Source: Candidatus Contendibacter sp.
Lineage (GTDB): Bacteria; Pseudomonadota; Gammaproteobacteria; Competibacterales; Competibacteraceae
DNA length: 39,682 nucleotides
Assembly (NCBI GenBank): GCA_008933795.1
Contig: WBUJ01000016.1
Location: forward strand, 1 to 39,682
Direction: 5' to 3'
Shown here piece after piece: positions 1-10,601 of the stretch (position 1 is its first letter; each line of letters begins with the position of its first letter). The notes under the pieces are model-generated. The model did not search any database and was not told the origin of the DNA. It saw nothing but the letters and a program-made list of their open reading frames with translations. The translations under genes were made by a program, and so were the position numbers.

Positions 1-2
1 CG

Positions 3-335
3 CCGGCCAAGCAGGAATGGCAGTTTGCCACCGGCGAGCACTGGTCAAAAGCCACCGATACCGAGAGGCGAGCCTACATAGTCGGCATCCTGAACATGGC
101 GATGGTCGAATACCAGTTGAGCGGACCCAGTCCCAAACACCGCACCACCGTCCCCAAGCTGGTCAAGACCCTGGACGGCATGACCGTGCCGCAGCTCGCG
201 GAAAAGGTGAACGCTTATTACCAGGCCAATCCCGATCAGCAGCAGCGGGCGGTATTTGAAGTCATCTGGTTCGAACTGGTTGCGCCTGGGACCAAGCCTG
301 AAACATCCAGCGCGTCCAAGGCGCAGAAAGGGTAA
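3..335 (+). CDS. Small conserved protein of unknown function, 5' end outside window
   Basis: The frame is open from the first base of the window to a TAA at 333-335, so the start lies upstream and about 110 residues are visible. Internal ATGs at 96 and 102 lie inside the conserved-looking part and are probably not the start. The visible sequence has a GEHWSKATDTERRAYIVGI segment, then a PKHRTTVPKL stretch and a NAYYQANPDQQ segment. This resembles small exported bacterial proteins in which a W-x(3)-T/S-x(2)-E-(K/R) segment precedes a YY-x-NPD motif, but I cannot name the family. The stop is 3 bp before the next start, so the two genes are probably co-transcribed. An envelope role is inferred only from the lipoprotein neighbour. 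Confidence 0.6.
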   Translation, partial: PAKQEWQFATGEHWSKATDTERRAYIVGILNMAMVEYQLSGPSPKHRTTVPKLVKTLDGMTVPQLAEKVNAYYQANPDQQQRAVFEVIWFELVAPGTKPETSSASKAQKG

Positions 336-338
336 GCC

Positions 339-569
339 ATGAAAAAAATCGGTTACTTGTTCGCGGTTCCCGCCCTCGCCCTCAGCGTGGGTTGCACCAA
401 CATGACGCCCACCCAGCAGAGCACAATGAGCGGCGCGGCTATCGGCGCGCTGGGCGGCGCGGCCATCGGTGGGTTGAGCGGCGGCAGCGCCGGAACGGGC
501 GCACTCATCGGCGGCGCGGCCGGTGCGGTGGTCGGCAACATCTACGGCCGGAACCAGCAGAAAAAGTAG
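339..569 (+). CDS. Glycine-zipper lipoprotein (YMGG/OmpA-linker-like)
   Basis: This 76-residue protein starts with a charged MKK, a hydrophobic stretch and a lipobox LSVGC with the lipidated Cys at residue 19, so it should be exported and lipid anchored. Residues about 32-70 are a glycine/alanine zipper with repeated GAAIG, GGAAIGG and GALIGGAAGA units, the pattern of outer-membrane glycine-zipper proteins that pack or span membranes. The protein ends in a basic NQQKK tail. It starts 3 bp after the preceding gene, which points to one transcript. Exact function is unknown; small proteins of this type are often annotated as 17 kDa-antigen-like or glycine-zipper 2TM proteins. Confidence 0.8.
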   Translation: MKKIGYLFAVPALALSVGCTNMTPTQQSTMSGAAIGALGGAAIGGLSGGSAGTGALIGGAAGAVVGNIYGRNQQKK

Positions 570-616
570 TATCGCAATGACTAAAACGGTCGACCGCCAA
601 GTCGCCGAAAAACCAC

Positions 617-642
617 TCCCGCCGGGATCAACGCCGGCGGGA
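617..642 (-). terminator. Hairpin terminator between convergent genes
   Basis: A 9-bp perfect stem (617-625 with 634-642, 8-base loop) lies between the lipoprotein gene ending at 569 and the minus-strand gene ending at 654. Read on the minus strand the stem is followed by GTGGTTTTT, so it best serves the minus-strand peptide operon. It could also act on the plus strand. Confidence 0.55.
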
Positions 643-653
643 ACTGCTTTCGC

Positions 654-1460
654 CTAGGCCGGGGCCGAATTGAGATCGCGGCGCAATTCGGCGGCGGCGT
701 CTCGCAGTAGACCAAACAGCCGCTTCACACCGGCGCAGTCGTAATCCCGGCGCGGCCATTTGAAATAACCGCCGCAACTCCCGAGAAATTCGCAGCCTCG
801 GCATTCGTCCGCCGCGGCCAGAATCCGCGTGAGCCATTCGCCGAGATCGGCGTCGGCCGCGACCGTGGCTTCGACGCCCGCCAGCCGGCCTGGCAAGCTT
901 TCGGCGCCATCGTCGGCGATAAAACGAAGATATTGCGGATCAGCGTCCAGCACCACCCACAAGGGCGCCGGATCGTCGTGATAAAAACCCAGCAGTGCGC
1001 TGTGAAAAAATTCGACCGGCTGAGCGACGGTCGGCTGGCGCAGATAGAACGCCATGACCTCGACCAGTTCCTCGATCAGCGCCGGTTCGGGCTGGCCCGG
1101 CTCCAGCCACACCGCGAAATGCAGGGAAACCGCGACCTTAACCGCCTTGGCGAATCCGGGCCGAACCGGGATGATCACCCGCACCGGATGGTGATCGAGC
1201 AATTCGGTGTGCCGGTACAACAGGGGAAACTCGGCGCCGGGATCGGCCATGACCAAATCCACCGGCAACCCCGGCGCCCAGGCGTTCAACGGTTCGGAAT
1301 CGGCGGCCAGGGACAGCAGCCGCGCGCCGACGATGCGTTCGGGGTCCGCGTCCGCCAAGGTGGTCGTCAACGCCGCCGACTCGCGGGCGCGAACGATCAA
1401 CCGTTGGTCCCGGTAGGCCGAAACCCGCTCCACGGGAACTTCGTAGATAAAGTCGTTCAT
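654..1460 (-). CDS. SPASM-like cysteine-cluster protein without a radical SAM core
   Basis: This protein of 268 residues has cysteines only near its C terminus: C220, C223 and C229 (CRGCEFLGSCGG) and C242 (DYDC). The C-x2-C-x5-C-GG pattern is the typical start of a SPASM auxiliary iron-sulfur domain found in peptide-modifying radical SAM enzymes. The CxxxCxxC motif that would bind the radical SAM cluster is absent. ATG at 1460 is preferred because it lies 7 bases after the stop of the upstream peptide gene (1468-1470), which implies translational coupling. No good Shine-Dalgarno is visible, consistent with coupling. A longer frame reaching upstream would overlap the peptide gene and have repeat-derived composition. 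Likely a partner, substrate binder or degenerate relative of a peptide maturase. The family assignment is inferred from the cysteine pattern and neighbour. Confidence 0.6.
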   Translation of the reverse strand: MNDFIYEVPVERVSAYRDQRLIVRARESAALTTTLADADPERIVGARLLSLAADSEPLNAWAPGLPVDLVMADPGAEFPLLYRHTELLDHHPVRVIIPVRPGFAKAVKVAVSLHFAVWLEPGQPEPALIEELVEVMAFYLRQPTVAQPVEFFHSALLGFYHDDPAPLWVVLDADPQYLRFIADDGAESLPGRLAGVEATVAADADLGEWLTRILAAADECRGCEFLGSCGGYFKWPRRDYDCAGVKRLFGLLRDAAAELRRDLNSAPA

Positions 1461-1467
1461 GGGAGGA

Positions 1468-1854
1468 TCAGCGGTTGTACCAACCATTATACCAACCCCC
1501 TCCGTTATACCAGGGATGGTTACGCCGGGGTCGGTCATACCAGTCGCGGCCACGCCAGTGTGGGCGGTCATACCAGTGTGGGCGGTCATACCAGTGTGGG
1601 CGGTCGTACCAGTGCGGGCGGTTATACCAACCCGGTAGTTCGACCCACCCCCCCCAGCCGCTACCGGAGTTGTACCAAACGCCGCCCTGCGCCTTGGCAT
1701 CCTGGCCGGGAATCAGCGCCCCGCCCAGCAGGACACCGCCGATGACCGCTTTCGACCATTTGCCCAGGCTTAGCAGAAACTCCCGCCGTTCGCGCGCCTC
1801 AAGATCCGCGGCCGCCAGATCGCCAGGCAAGGATTCGGATTCTTTATCGCTCAT
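1468..1854 (-). CDS. Putative modified-peptide precursor with Tat-like leader and W-Y-(N/D) repeats
   Basis: This 128-residue protein has an acidic N terminus, a twin-arginine segment ERREFLLSLGKW (Arg23-Arg24), a hydrophobic stretch at about 37-49, and a plausible cleavage after DAKA at residue 55. The remaining 73 residues are almost only W, Y, N, D, R, P, H and G. They contain nine Trp-Tyr-(Asn/Asp) triplets (W60, 76, 82, 88, 94, 105, 115, 121, 125), including three tandem HWYDRP units. Aromatic-x-Asn/Asp triplets are the sites joined by radical SAM enzymes in three-residue cyclophane peptides (Xye, Grr/Osc, Fxs classes). The downstream gene carries a SPASM-type cysteine cluster and is spaced for coupling. 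GGGGGTGA before the ATG is a possible ribosome site. Alternative: a Tat-exported repeat protein without modification. Confidence 0.65.
   Translation of the reverse strand: MSDKESESLPGDLAAADLEARERREFLLSLGKWSKAVIGGVLLGGALIPGQDAKAQGGVWYNSGSGWGGWVELPGWYNRPHWYDRPHWYDRPHWYDRPHWRGRDWYDRPRRNHPWYNGGGWYNGWYNR
1555..1614 (-). repeat. 18-bp tandem repeats encoding HWYDRP units
   Basis: The stretch coding for residues 81-100 of the precursor consists of near-identical 18-bp units with an imperfect neighbouring copy. This is a coding repeat, and its units can expand or contract without shifting frame, so copy number may vary between strains. Confidence 0.85.
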
Positions 1855-1985
1855 GGAATCACCCCCGCTGTATCGGCCTTTCTAGAATTTTTCCATCGTA
1901 CTTTGTCGGCAATCCTGGCATAAACTTTCTGAATTTCCGCTGAATACTGAATGTTCCCACAGACAACCACTTTCGGTCCCATTCC

Positions 1986-4298
1986 ATGCGCAACCACCGA
2001 ACGTACTTACCATCCGGTTTACTTTTCGCTCTGTCCCTGCTCGTTCTGGCCGGTTCGCTGACCGTCGGCGCCGCCGACGCCGCGCCGAGCCGCACCCGCG
2101 TCGGTCTGGCGCTGGGCGGCGGTGGGGCGCGCGGCATCGCGCACATCGGCGTGCTCCAGATACTGGAGGAACTGCGCATTCCGGTGGACTGCGTCGTCGG
2201 TACCAGCATGGGTTCGATCATCGGCGGGTTGTACGCGTCGGGCATGACGCCGGCGCAAATGAACGAAACCGTGCAGCGCATTGACTGGCCGGCGGCGTTC
2301 ACCGATGGGCCGCCGCGCGCCGATCTGCCGTTCCGCACCAAGCAGGAACAGCGCGTGTTGCTGACCGACCAGGGGGTCGGCATCAAGGACGGCAAGGTGC
2401 GCTTGCCCAAGGGGTTGTTGCAAGGCCAGAACTTGTTGCTGCTGTTGGAAGAACTGTCGCTGCCGGCTGCCCAGATCAGCGATTTCGACCGGCTCAAGAT
2501 TCCCTACCGGGCGGTGGCGACCGATCTGGCCACCGGCACGCCGGTCATCTTGAAATCCGGCTCGCTGGCCAAGGCGATGCGCGCCAGCATGTCCATTCCC
2601 AGCGCACTGACGCCGGTCGAACTGGACGGCAAGCTGCTGGTGGACGGCGGGGTGGCGGACAACGTGCCGGTGGATGTCGTTCGGCAACTCTGTCGCCCCG
2701 ACGTGATCATCGCCGTGGACGTGGGCGCACCGCTGGCGCCCGCCAGCGAACTGAACTCGGTGCTGTCCATCACCGAGCAGCTCACCACCATCCTGACCGT
2801 GCGCAACGTCCAGGAACAGCTCAAAACCCTGGGACGCAAGGATATCCTGATCACGCCGGACCTGAAGGATATTTCCAGCGTTGATTTTGAACGGTCCCGG
2901 GAAGCAGTCGGGGTTGGTTACGCCGCCGCGCAAGCCAAGCGCAGCGAACTGAGCCGGCTGTCGGCGTCGCCAGACGTCTATCAAGCCTATCGGGTCGGGC
3001 GGCCGGAACTGCCCGACAACCACCAGCCGGTCATCGACTTCATCCGGATCAAAAACCATAGCCGACTGTCCGATCAGGTCATCGCCGAGCAACTGGACGT
3101 CAAGCCGGGCGAGCGGCTTGATCCACAACAATTGAACCGTAATCTCAACATGATCTACGGCATGGGCGATTTCCAGCAGGTTGACTACGCGCTGGTTGAG
3201 GAAGACGGCAAAACCGGGCTGGTCGTCGAAGCCACAGAGAAATACATCGGTACGGATACGCTCAATTTCGGGCTTTTTCTCGGCGCCAACATGAAAGGGG
3301 ATTCCCTGTTCAACATCAGCGCCGCCTACACCATGGCCCAACTCAACGCTCTGGGCGGGGAATGGCGCAATTTCGTGCAGATCGGCGGCAATATCAAGCT
3401 GGAAACCGACTTTTACCAACCGCTCGACGCCGATCAGGAATACTTCATTGATCCCTACCTGAGTTATCAGCAGTACGATATTGACGTTCAGAGCGATCCC
3501 AATGCGGACAGCGTCAATACCCGGTTCCGGGTCCGCCAGGCCCAGGCGAGCGTGGAAATGGGCCGCAATCTGAAACGCTGGGGGCGGTTGGCGTTGGGGT
3601 TGCACTACAGCGCCGGTAGCAACGATCTGCGGATTGGCCAATCATTGGCCTCGGAAAGCGATTTCGACGACATTGATTACTCGACCTGCCGCAAGAATCC
3701 CGTTAGCGGCCGTTTCCTGTGTTCGGAAGGCGATTTCAACAACAGCGGCTACTCGATTCGCTGGACGGCAGACACGCTGGACAGCCTCAATTTCCCCACT
3801 TCGGGTTATTTCGCCAACCTCCGCTACTACAGCGCCCTGACCGCGTTCGGCGCCGACCAGGATTTTCAGACCCTCAGCCTGGATGCCTTCAAGCCGTTGA
3901 GTTGGGGGAAATCCACGCTCATCCCGCGCGTCCGGCTGGGCGGCGCGCTGGCCGGCGATCCTGGCCCGCAGAATTTATTCGCGCTGGGCGGGTTCCTGGA
4001 CCTGTCGGGTTATCAATCTGGCCAGATCTCCGGGCAATACATCGGTCTGGGGGAACTGATCTATATGTACCGTTTGGACAACGCTTCGGCGGCTTTCACC
4101 ATTCCGCTGTACGCCGGCGGCTCGCTGGAGACCGGCGGGGCCTGGAACGACCTTGATGCCGTCACCTTCGACTCGCTGATCTGGGCCGGTAGCCTGTTCG
4201 TGGGCGCGGACACGCCGCTGGGGCCGTTGTATCTGGGCGCGGGCCTGACCGACGACAGCAACGCCTCGCTGTACCTGCTGCTGGGCAAGCTGTTCTGA
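1986..4298 (+). CDS. Patatin-like phospholipase, PlpD-type autotransporter (type Vd)
   Basis: The 770-residue protein has an N-terminal signal sequence (about 1-33) and a patatin lipase domain with oxyanion hole GGGGARG (44-50), nucleophile elbow GTSMG (Ser74) and catalytic DGG (Asp220). Ser-Asp dyad phospholipases of this family hydrolyse acyl esters of lipids. A POTRA-like segment follows at about residues 350-420, then a beta-barrel rich in alternating hydrophobic and aromatic residues that ends in a C-terminal LLGKLF, the usual final strand with terminal Phe. This domain order is that of PlpD-like type Vd autotransporters, which insert the barrel in the outer membrane and present the lipase. 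The ATG is kept because the signal peptide begins there. The next gene starts at the base after the stop. Confidence 0.92.
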   Translation: MRNHRTYLPSGLLFALSLLVLAGSLTVGAADAAPSRTRVGLALGGGGARGIAHIGVLQILEELRIPVDCVVGTSMGSIIGGLYASGMTPAQMNETVQRIDWPAAFTDGPPRADLPFRTKQEQRVLLTDQGVGIKDGKVRLPKGLLQGQNLLLLLEELSLPAAQISDFDRLKIPYRAVATDLATGTPVILKSGSLAKAMRASMSIPSALTPVELDGKLLVDGGVADNVPVDVVRQLCRPDVIIAVDVGAPLAPASELNSVLSITEQLTTILTVRNVQEQLKTLGRKDILITPDLKDISSVDFERSREAVGVGYAAAQAKRSELSRLSASPDVYQAYRVGRPELPDNHQPVIDFIRIKNHSRLSDQVIAEQLDVKPGERLDPQQLNRNLNMIYGMGDFQQVDYALVEEDGKTGLVVEATEKYIGTDTLNFGLFLGANMKGDSLFNISAAYTMAQLNALGGEWRNFVQIGGNIKLETDFYQPLDADQEYFIDPYLSYQQYDIDVQSDPNADSVNTRFRVRQAQASVEMGRNLKRWGRLALGLHYSAGSNDLRIGQSLASESDFDDIDYSTCRKNPVSGRFLCSEGDFNNSGYSIRWTADTLDSLNFPTSGYFANLRYYSALTAFGADQDFQTLSLDAFKPLSWGKSTLIPRVRLGGALAGDPGPQNLFALGGFLDLSGYQSGQISGQYIGLGELIYMYRLDNASAAFTIPLYAGGSLETGGAWNDLDAVTFDSLIWAGSLFVGADTPLGPLYLGAGLTDDSNASLYLLLGKLF

Positions 4299-4898
4299 AT
4301 GGTGCGGCTGATCCTGTTCAACAAGCCCTATGGCGTGCTGAGCCAGTTCACCGACGCCGCCGGGCGGCCCACGCTGGCGGCGTATCTGGCTATCCCCGGC
4401 GTGTACGTCGCGGGCCGGCTGGATCGGGACAGCGAGGGCCTGCTGGCGCTGACCGACGACGGGGCGGTGCAGGCTCGGCTCAGCCACCCGCGCCACCGGC
4501 AGTCCAAGACCTACTGGGCGCAAGTGGAAGGCATCCCGGACGATGCGGCGCTGGAACGGTTGCGACAAGGCGTTGCGTTGAACGATGGCCCGACCCTGCC
4601 GGCCAGCGCGCGGTTAATTGCCGAGCCGGCCGGCTTGTGGCCGCGCGATCCGCCGATTCGGTATCGGGCGGCGATTGCCACCGCCTGGCTGGAAATCACG
4701 CTGCGCGAAGGGCGGAACCGTCAGGTGCGGCGAATGACCGCCGCCGTCGGCTATCCGACCCTGCGCCTGATCCGGGGCCGAATCGGCGACTGGACGCTGG
4801 AGGGGCTGGCGCCGGGCCAGTGGCGGGAACTGGCCGTAGTCGCGCCCGAGCGCCGCCAGCTTGATCCCAGTGGTTACCGACTGCCGCGCCGGGTGTGA
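4299..4898 (+). CDS. rluE: 23S rRNA pseudouridine synthase, RluE-like
   Basis: This 199-residue protein begins with [14 protein letters not shown] and has the family's catalytic motif [11 protein letters not shown], where Asp42 attacks the uridine. It also carries KTYWAQVEG and the C-terminal [11 protein letters not shown] segment typical of the RsuA/RluB/E/F family. It lacks the N-terminal S4 domain and its length matches RluE, which converts U2457 of 23S rRNA. The start immediately abuts the patatin stop, so the two are translated from one message with coupling. The 3' end overlaps the convergent MaoC-Pta gene by 25 bp. Paralogues such as RluB/F are less likely because of the missing S4 domain. 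Confidence 0.88.
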   Translation: MVRLILFNKPYGVLSQFTDAAGRPTLAAYLAIPGVYVAGRLDRDSEGLLALTDDGAVQARLSHPRHRQSKTYWAQVEGIPDDAALERLRQGVALNDGPTLPASARLIAEPAGLWPRDPPIRYRAAIATAWLEITLREGRNRQVRRMTAAVGYPTLRLIRGRIGDWTLEGLAPGQWRELAVVAPERRQLDPSGYRLPRRV

Positions 4899-6265
4899 GC
4901 AATCAGCACCGCCACCGCGCAGGACGCCATGCGGGTGCGAACATTGTCGGCGCGGCTGGTCAGGATGATCGGCGCCCGCGCGCCCAGCACGATACCGGCG
5001 GCGTCGGCCTGCGCCATGAAGGTGAGCTGCTTGGCCAGGATGTTGCCCGCTTCCAGGTCCGGCGCCAGCAGGATGTCGGCGTCGCCCGCCACCTCGGATT
5101 TGATGCCCTTGATTTCCGCCGCTACCTTGCTGATGGCGTTGTCCATCGCCAGCGGCCCGTCCAGCAACCCGCCGGTGATCTGCCCCCGGTCGGCCATCTT
5201 GCACAGCGAAGCGGCGTCGGTGGTCGAGGCGATCTTGACGCTGATGGTTTCCACCGCCGACAGAATCGCCACCTTGGGTTTCTCAATCCCCAGAATTTTG
5301 GCCAGATCAATGGCGTTCTGGCAGATGTCGCGCTTGTCGTCGAGCGCGGGATAGATGTTGATCGCGGCGTCGGTAATCAGCAGCAATTTGTGGTAGGACG
5401 GCACGTCCATGCAGAACACATGGCTGACCCGGCGCTCGGTGCGAATGCCGGTATCCGCGCGCATCGCCTCGTGCATCAGTTCGTCGGTGTGCAGACTGCC
5501 CTTCATCAACACTTCCGCCTGACCGTTGCGCACCAGTTCCACCGCTTTGGCGGCGGCGGCGTGGCTGTGTGGAACATCCACGATCTCGAACCGGCGGATG
5601 TCGAGCTGGTATTTGTCCGCCGCGGCGCGAATTTTGTCCGCCGGCCCGATTAGAATCGGCAGAATCAGGCTGGCCTCCGCCGCGTCCACAGCGGCGGTCA
5701 GAGACGACTCATCGCAGGGATGGGCGACGGCAGTGACGATGTCGGGCAGTGGGGCGCAATAGTCAATCAGCCGATTGAACTTGTCGTGGGTCTGAACCGC
5801 CATTGCAGCCATTTCCGGGCGCGGCGCGATGATTTTCTCCGCCGGCGCGACCACTTCGATAGTCGCCTCCATTACGGTCTCGCCGCGCTGATTGATGGCG
5901 GCGCAGGCGAACAGCACGGTCCGGGTTTCCAGGCGTTTCTCGCGCGCCTCGGCGGTCAGGGTGAGCGTGTCATTCAGATACACCGGCCGCAGGTAACGGA
6001 ACGACTGGGCCGCGAATACGGTGCCCGGCCCCGGCAACTGACAGCCGAACAGGCCGGAGAGCAAACTGGCCACCCACATGCTGTGGCCGACCAGTGGCGT
6101 GTGATGTTCGCGAGCGAATTTCTCATCCAGGTGGGTGGGATTGAGGTCGCCGGTCACAGTGGCGAAGAGCTGGATATCCAGTGGTTTCAGGGTGCGGGTC
6201 AGGCTGACTTTCTCACCGATTTCGATCTCGGCGAAGGTGCGATTGGCGATGGTGTCGGTATGCAT
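4874..6265 (-). CDS. Bifunctional MaoC-type enoyl-CoA hydratase / phosphate acetyltransferase
   Basis: The protein of 463 residues has an N-terminal MaoC hotdog domain (about 1-145) with the hydratase-type segment [14 protein letters not shown], joined to a C-terminal phosphate acetyl/butyryltransferase domain (about 165-460) with [16 protein letters not shown] and the [21 protein letters not shown] segment. The first domain would hydrate enoyl-CoAs and the second would exchange acyl groups between CoA and phosphate. This fused architecture occurs in many proteobacteria. ATG at 6265 is chosen because GGGAGG stands 9 bases upstream; an upstream in-frame start at 6313 adds 16 residues with no such site. 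An acetate kinase partner is not in the window. Confidence 0.88.
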   Translation of the reverse strand: MHTDTIANRTFAEIEIGEKVSLTRTLKPLDIQLFATVTGDLNPTHLDEKFAREHHTPLVGHSMWVASLLSGLFGCQLPGPGTVFAAQSFRYLRPVYLNDTLTLTAEAREKRLETRTVLFACAAINQRGETVMEATIEVVAPAEKIIAPRPEMAAMAVQTHDKFNRLIDYCAPLPDIVTAVAHPCDESSLTAAVDAAEASLILPILIGPADKIRAAADKYQLDIRRFEIVDVPHSHAAAAKAVELVRNGQAEVLMKGSLHTDELMHEAMRADTGIRTERRVSHVFCMDVPSYHKLLLITDAAINIYPALDDKRDICQNAIDLAKILGIEKPKVAILSAVETISVKIASTTDAASLCKMADRGQITGGLLDGPLAMDNAISKVAAEIKGIKSEVAGDADILLAPDLEAGNILAKQLTFMAQADAAGIVLGARAPIILTSRADNVRTRMASCAVAVLIAHTRRGSR

Positions 6266-6381
6266 GAGGCCATTCCTCCCGAAGCAGGCGGTGCGGGGTG
6301 CATTTTCAGGCATTCGATAACCCGGTAAATTCTAGCTGATTTTGCAGCGCAACATTCAGGGCCATTTGGAGTTTGATCGCC

Positions 6382-6726
6382 ATGCTTTCCAACACCGGCC
6401 ATCTGTTCGCCGACATCCCGGCCACGTTGCCAGAGGAACAATTCGACATTCTGCTGCACGCCGGTGGCTGCCGGCTGGAGCGCATCATTTCCATCGGTCA
6501 CGCCACCCCGTCTGGCGCGTGGTATGACCAGGACGGGGATGAATGGGTGATTCTGCTGCAAGGCCAAGCCGGGCTGCGCTTCGCCGACGAGGACGCCGCG
6601 CGCCTCCTGGGTCCCGGCGATTATGTCTGGATTCCGGCGCACTGCCGGCACCGGGTGGAATGGACCAGCCACGATCCACCAGCGGTCTGGTTGGCGCTGC
6701 ATCTCCAAAACGGCGACGCCCGATAA
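6382..6726 (+). CDS. Small cupin-domain protein
   Basis: The protein of 114 residues is a single cupin fold. It contains DQDGDEWVILLQGQAGLRF, then GPGDYVWIPAHCRHRVEWTS, the two conserved cupin motifs with candidate metal ligands Glu and the two His residues. The substrate cannot be inferred. ATG at 6382 is preferred, with GGAG ten bases upstream; a TTG at 6373 is also possible. It is divergent from the MaoC-Pta gene and so has its own promoter in the roughly 115 bp between them. Confidence 0.8.
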   Translation: MLSNTGHLFADIPATLPEEQFDILLHAGGCRLERIISIGHATPSGAWYDQDGDEWVILLQGQAGLRFADEDAARLLGPGDYVWIPAHCRHRVEWTSHDPPAVWLALHLQNGDAR

Positions 6727-6822
6727 TTCAGCCTGGTTTCAGCTTGGCCTTGCAAAATAGCGGACCAGTGGCATGATTACTGATAGTAGACTTATTTAAC
6801 TACAAACCAAGGGGGTAAACGA

Positions 6823-7290
6823 ATGAACAAGCAACTGGCGATGATTTTGGCGGGTGGAATCCTGGGCATGGGCGCCTTGACGGCGGTCGGCGCGGCGGAT
6901 GTGAAGCCGGAAGACGTGGTCCAGTACCGCCAATCGGTCTACACGATCATCGGCTGGAATTTCAAACCCATCGGCGCGATGGTGAAGGGCGAAGTCCCCT
7001 TCGACGCCGCCGCCGTGGCCCGCCACGCCCAGTATGTCGAAATGATGAGCAAGGCCGCCCCCGAGGGTTTTGCGAAGGGTACCGGGCCGGACGTGGTGAA
7101 GAACACTGAGGCCAAGCCGGAAATCTGGACCAAGTGGAGCGAGTTCGAAACCAAAATGACTAATTTTCAGCAGGAAGCCGCCAAGCTGGCCGAAGTCGCC
7201 AAAGGCGGCAAGGAAGCGGACATCAAGGCCCAGTTCGGCAAGACTGCCGAAACCTGCAAGGCTTGCCATAAAGAATTCAGGAAAGATTGA
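6823..7290 (+). CDS. Cytochrome c' (periplasmic, C-terminal haem c)
   Basis: This 155-residue protein has a cleavable signal peptide (to about VGAAD, residue 26), a four-helix region, and a single haem motif CKACH (Cys145, Cys148, His149) close to the C terminus, the hallmark of cytochromes c'. Such proteins have a five-coordinate high-spin haem that binds NO and CO and are linked to nitric oxide tolerance or electron transfer in the periplasm. AAGGGGGT precedes the ATG. The gene faces a cytochrome b561 gene across a hairpin; this pair is a common neighbourhood, and the b561 could be its membrane electron partner (inference). Confidence 0.93.
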   Translation: MNKQLAMILAGGILGMGALTAVGAADVKPEDVVQYRQSVYTIIGWNFKPIGAMVKGEVPFDAAAVARHAQYVEMMSKAAPEGFAKGTGPDVVKNTEAKPEIWTKWSEFETKMTNFQQEAAKLAEVAKGGKEADIKAQFGKTAETCKACHKEFRKD

Positions 7291-7314
7291 TTGCCCCACT
7301 GGTTGTCGAACCAA

Positions 7315-7338
7315 AAGGCCATGTTCCGGCATGGCCTT
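7315..7338. terminator. Bidirectional hairpin between cytochrome genes
   Basis: A perfect 9-bp stem (7315-7323 with 7330-7338, 6-base loop) lies between the convergent cytochrome c' and b561 genes. It is flanked by A residues on the left and by a T-rich stretch on the right, so it could stop transcription from either side. Confidence 0.65.
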
Positions 7339-7356
7339 CGTCGTTTCCGCCGCCGT

Positions 7357-8031
7357 TCAACGCACCAGCAGCCAAACCGCCGCGACCGCGATGGCCAGCG
7401 TCGCCAGTCCTCGCCATGGATTGACGATGCGCGGCGCCGGGCTGGACCATTCCGGCGGCAGGCGTTTGAAACCGTTCAGCATCGGGTGAATTAGATTTTC
7501 GCGCTTGACCAGCAGGTAGAACAGCACCGCCGACAGGTGGACGGCGATCACGAGCAGCAGCAGGTTGAAGTTGAGCTTGTGGATCGTGGTCAGCAGGTCG
7601 CTCGCGTCTTTCGACACCCAGGCATACAGCGGCCCCTCGATCAGGATGTCGTCGTTGGCGAACAGGCCAGTGCCGGCCTGGATCAGCAACAGCGCCAGCA
7701 TCGCCACGATGGACCAAGCGCCCAGCGGATTGTGGCCGAGATAGCGCGGCGTCTCGCCGCGCCGCAACGCTTGGACATACTCCAGCGCCGCGCTTGGCCC
7801 GCGCAAAAAATCGCTGAAGCGCGCGGTGTCGCTGCCCACGAATCCCCAAATCAGGCGAAACAGCACCAGCGCCAGCACCGCGTAGCCGCCCCAGAGGTGC
7901 CAGTCCATGGTGGAGCTGTTCTCGGCGGTCCACCACTGCGCGACCATCAGGGCCACCAGGGACCAATGGAACAACCGGGTAGGCAAATCCCATACTTTAA
8001 TATTATGAAATATATCGTTTTTTTCTGTCAT
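7357..8031 (-). CDS. Cytochrome b561 family membrane protein
   Basis: The 224-residue protein begins with VWDLPTRLFHWSLV, the first helix with a haem-ligand His typical of the Ni,Fe-hydrogenase b-type/b561 family. Further His residues in DWHLWGGY, TTIHKLNFNLLLL and VIAVHLSAV lie in the other helices, giving four or more membrane spans and two b haems. It would pass electrons between the quinone pool and a periplasmic cytochrome, possibly the adjacent cytochrome c'. ATG at 8031 is used, with GGGGG about 11 bases upstream. An upstream frame extension is probably untranslated leader. Confidence 0.88.
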   Translation of the reverse strand: MTEKNDIFHNIKVWDLPTRLFHWSLVALMVAQWWTAENSSTMDWHLWGGYAVLALVLFRLIWGFVGSDTARFSDFLRGPSAALEYVQALRRGETPRYLGHNPLGAWSIVAMLALLLIQAGTGLFANDDILIEGPLYAWVSKDASDLLTTIHKLNFNLLLLVIAVHLSAVLFYLLVKRENLIHPMLNGFKRLPPEWSSPAPRIVNPWRGLATLAIAVAAVWLLVR

Positions 8032-8239
8032 CGTACCATTAACCCCCTTAACGTGAACTTCCGCGAACGGATAGCTCGGTTCCATTTTTGACGAACTTGG
8101 GCGAGCCCGCAACTATCATGAAATCTTGACGCCCCTGTCAAAATCAAGAGAAACTGTTACTATAATGTAAAGTGTTATTTTTTAGAGCATAGTTGAGTGC
8201 GGTTTGCAAAACAAAATACGTGTTACGAGGCTCAACAAC

Positions 8240-8521
8240 ATGATTCCACAACCAATCTACGAGCTTTTGCCCTATCTGTACATGCTGGTGGGGTTGATCA
8301 CGCTATTTTCCTTGGATAATATTCTCGGAAAGATTTGTGGCGTGATCCTGGTCATCGTGGGCGTGATCGTCCAGCAGGCCCGGGCCCGGGCTCGGGGCAA
8401 AAAGCCGATCCAGCCGAAAAACGCCGGGCGCGATCCCAAATCCGGACGGCCGGTCGCCCATACCGGGCGTGAGCCAGTTTCCAGAAGATCCTTGCCTGAT
8501 CGCCCTTCCAAACGGCCATAA
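8240..8521 (+). CDS. Small two-helix membrane protein of unknown function
   Basis: The 93-residue product has two adjoining hydrophobic segments (about residues 9-24 and 27-45), followed by a very basic, Pro/Arg-rich tail (RARARGKKPIQPKN onward) that should stay in the cytoplasm. I do not recognise the family. ATG at 8240 with GAGG nine bases upstream is preferred over a TTG at 8204. A TATAAT at 8161-8166 lies suitably upstream as a -10 element, but no good -35 is spaced correctly. Confidence 0.5.
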   Translation: MIPQPIYELLPYLYMLVGLITLFSLDNILGKICGVILVIVGVIVQQARARARGKKPIQPKNAGRDPKSGRPVAHTGREPVSRRSLPDRPSKRP

Positions 8522-10597
<2,076 letters not shown>

Positions 10598-10601
10598 ACG
10601 G

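Noticed and set aside
1550..1630. CRISPR-like short repeats
   Set aside because: The units are contiguous 18-bp coding repeats without spacers.
1475..1885. Plus-strand frame rich in YQCGRS repeats
   Set aside because: It is the antisense of the W-Y-D peptide repeat; the minus frame has the leader and coupled partner, so this is a shadow.
2019..3641. 540-codon minus-strand frame
   Set aside because: It lies opposite the patatin-barrel gene, which has clear motifs; composition is that of an antisense shadow in GC-rich DNA.
6266..6313. Upstream start for MaoC-Pta adding 16 residues
   Set aside because: The good ribosome site is placed for ATG at 6265.
8126..8166. TTGACG and TATAAT as a promoter for the small membrane protein
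   Set aside because: The boxes are 29 bp apart, too far for a sigma-70 promoter; only the TATAAT may be real.
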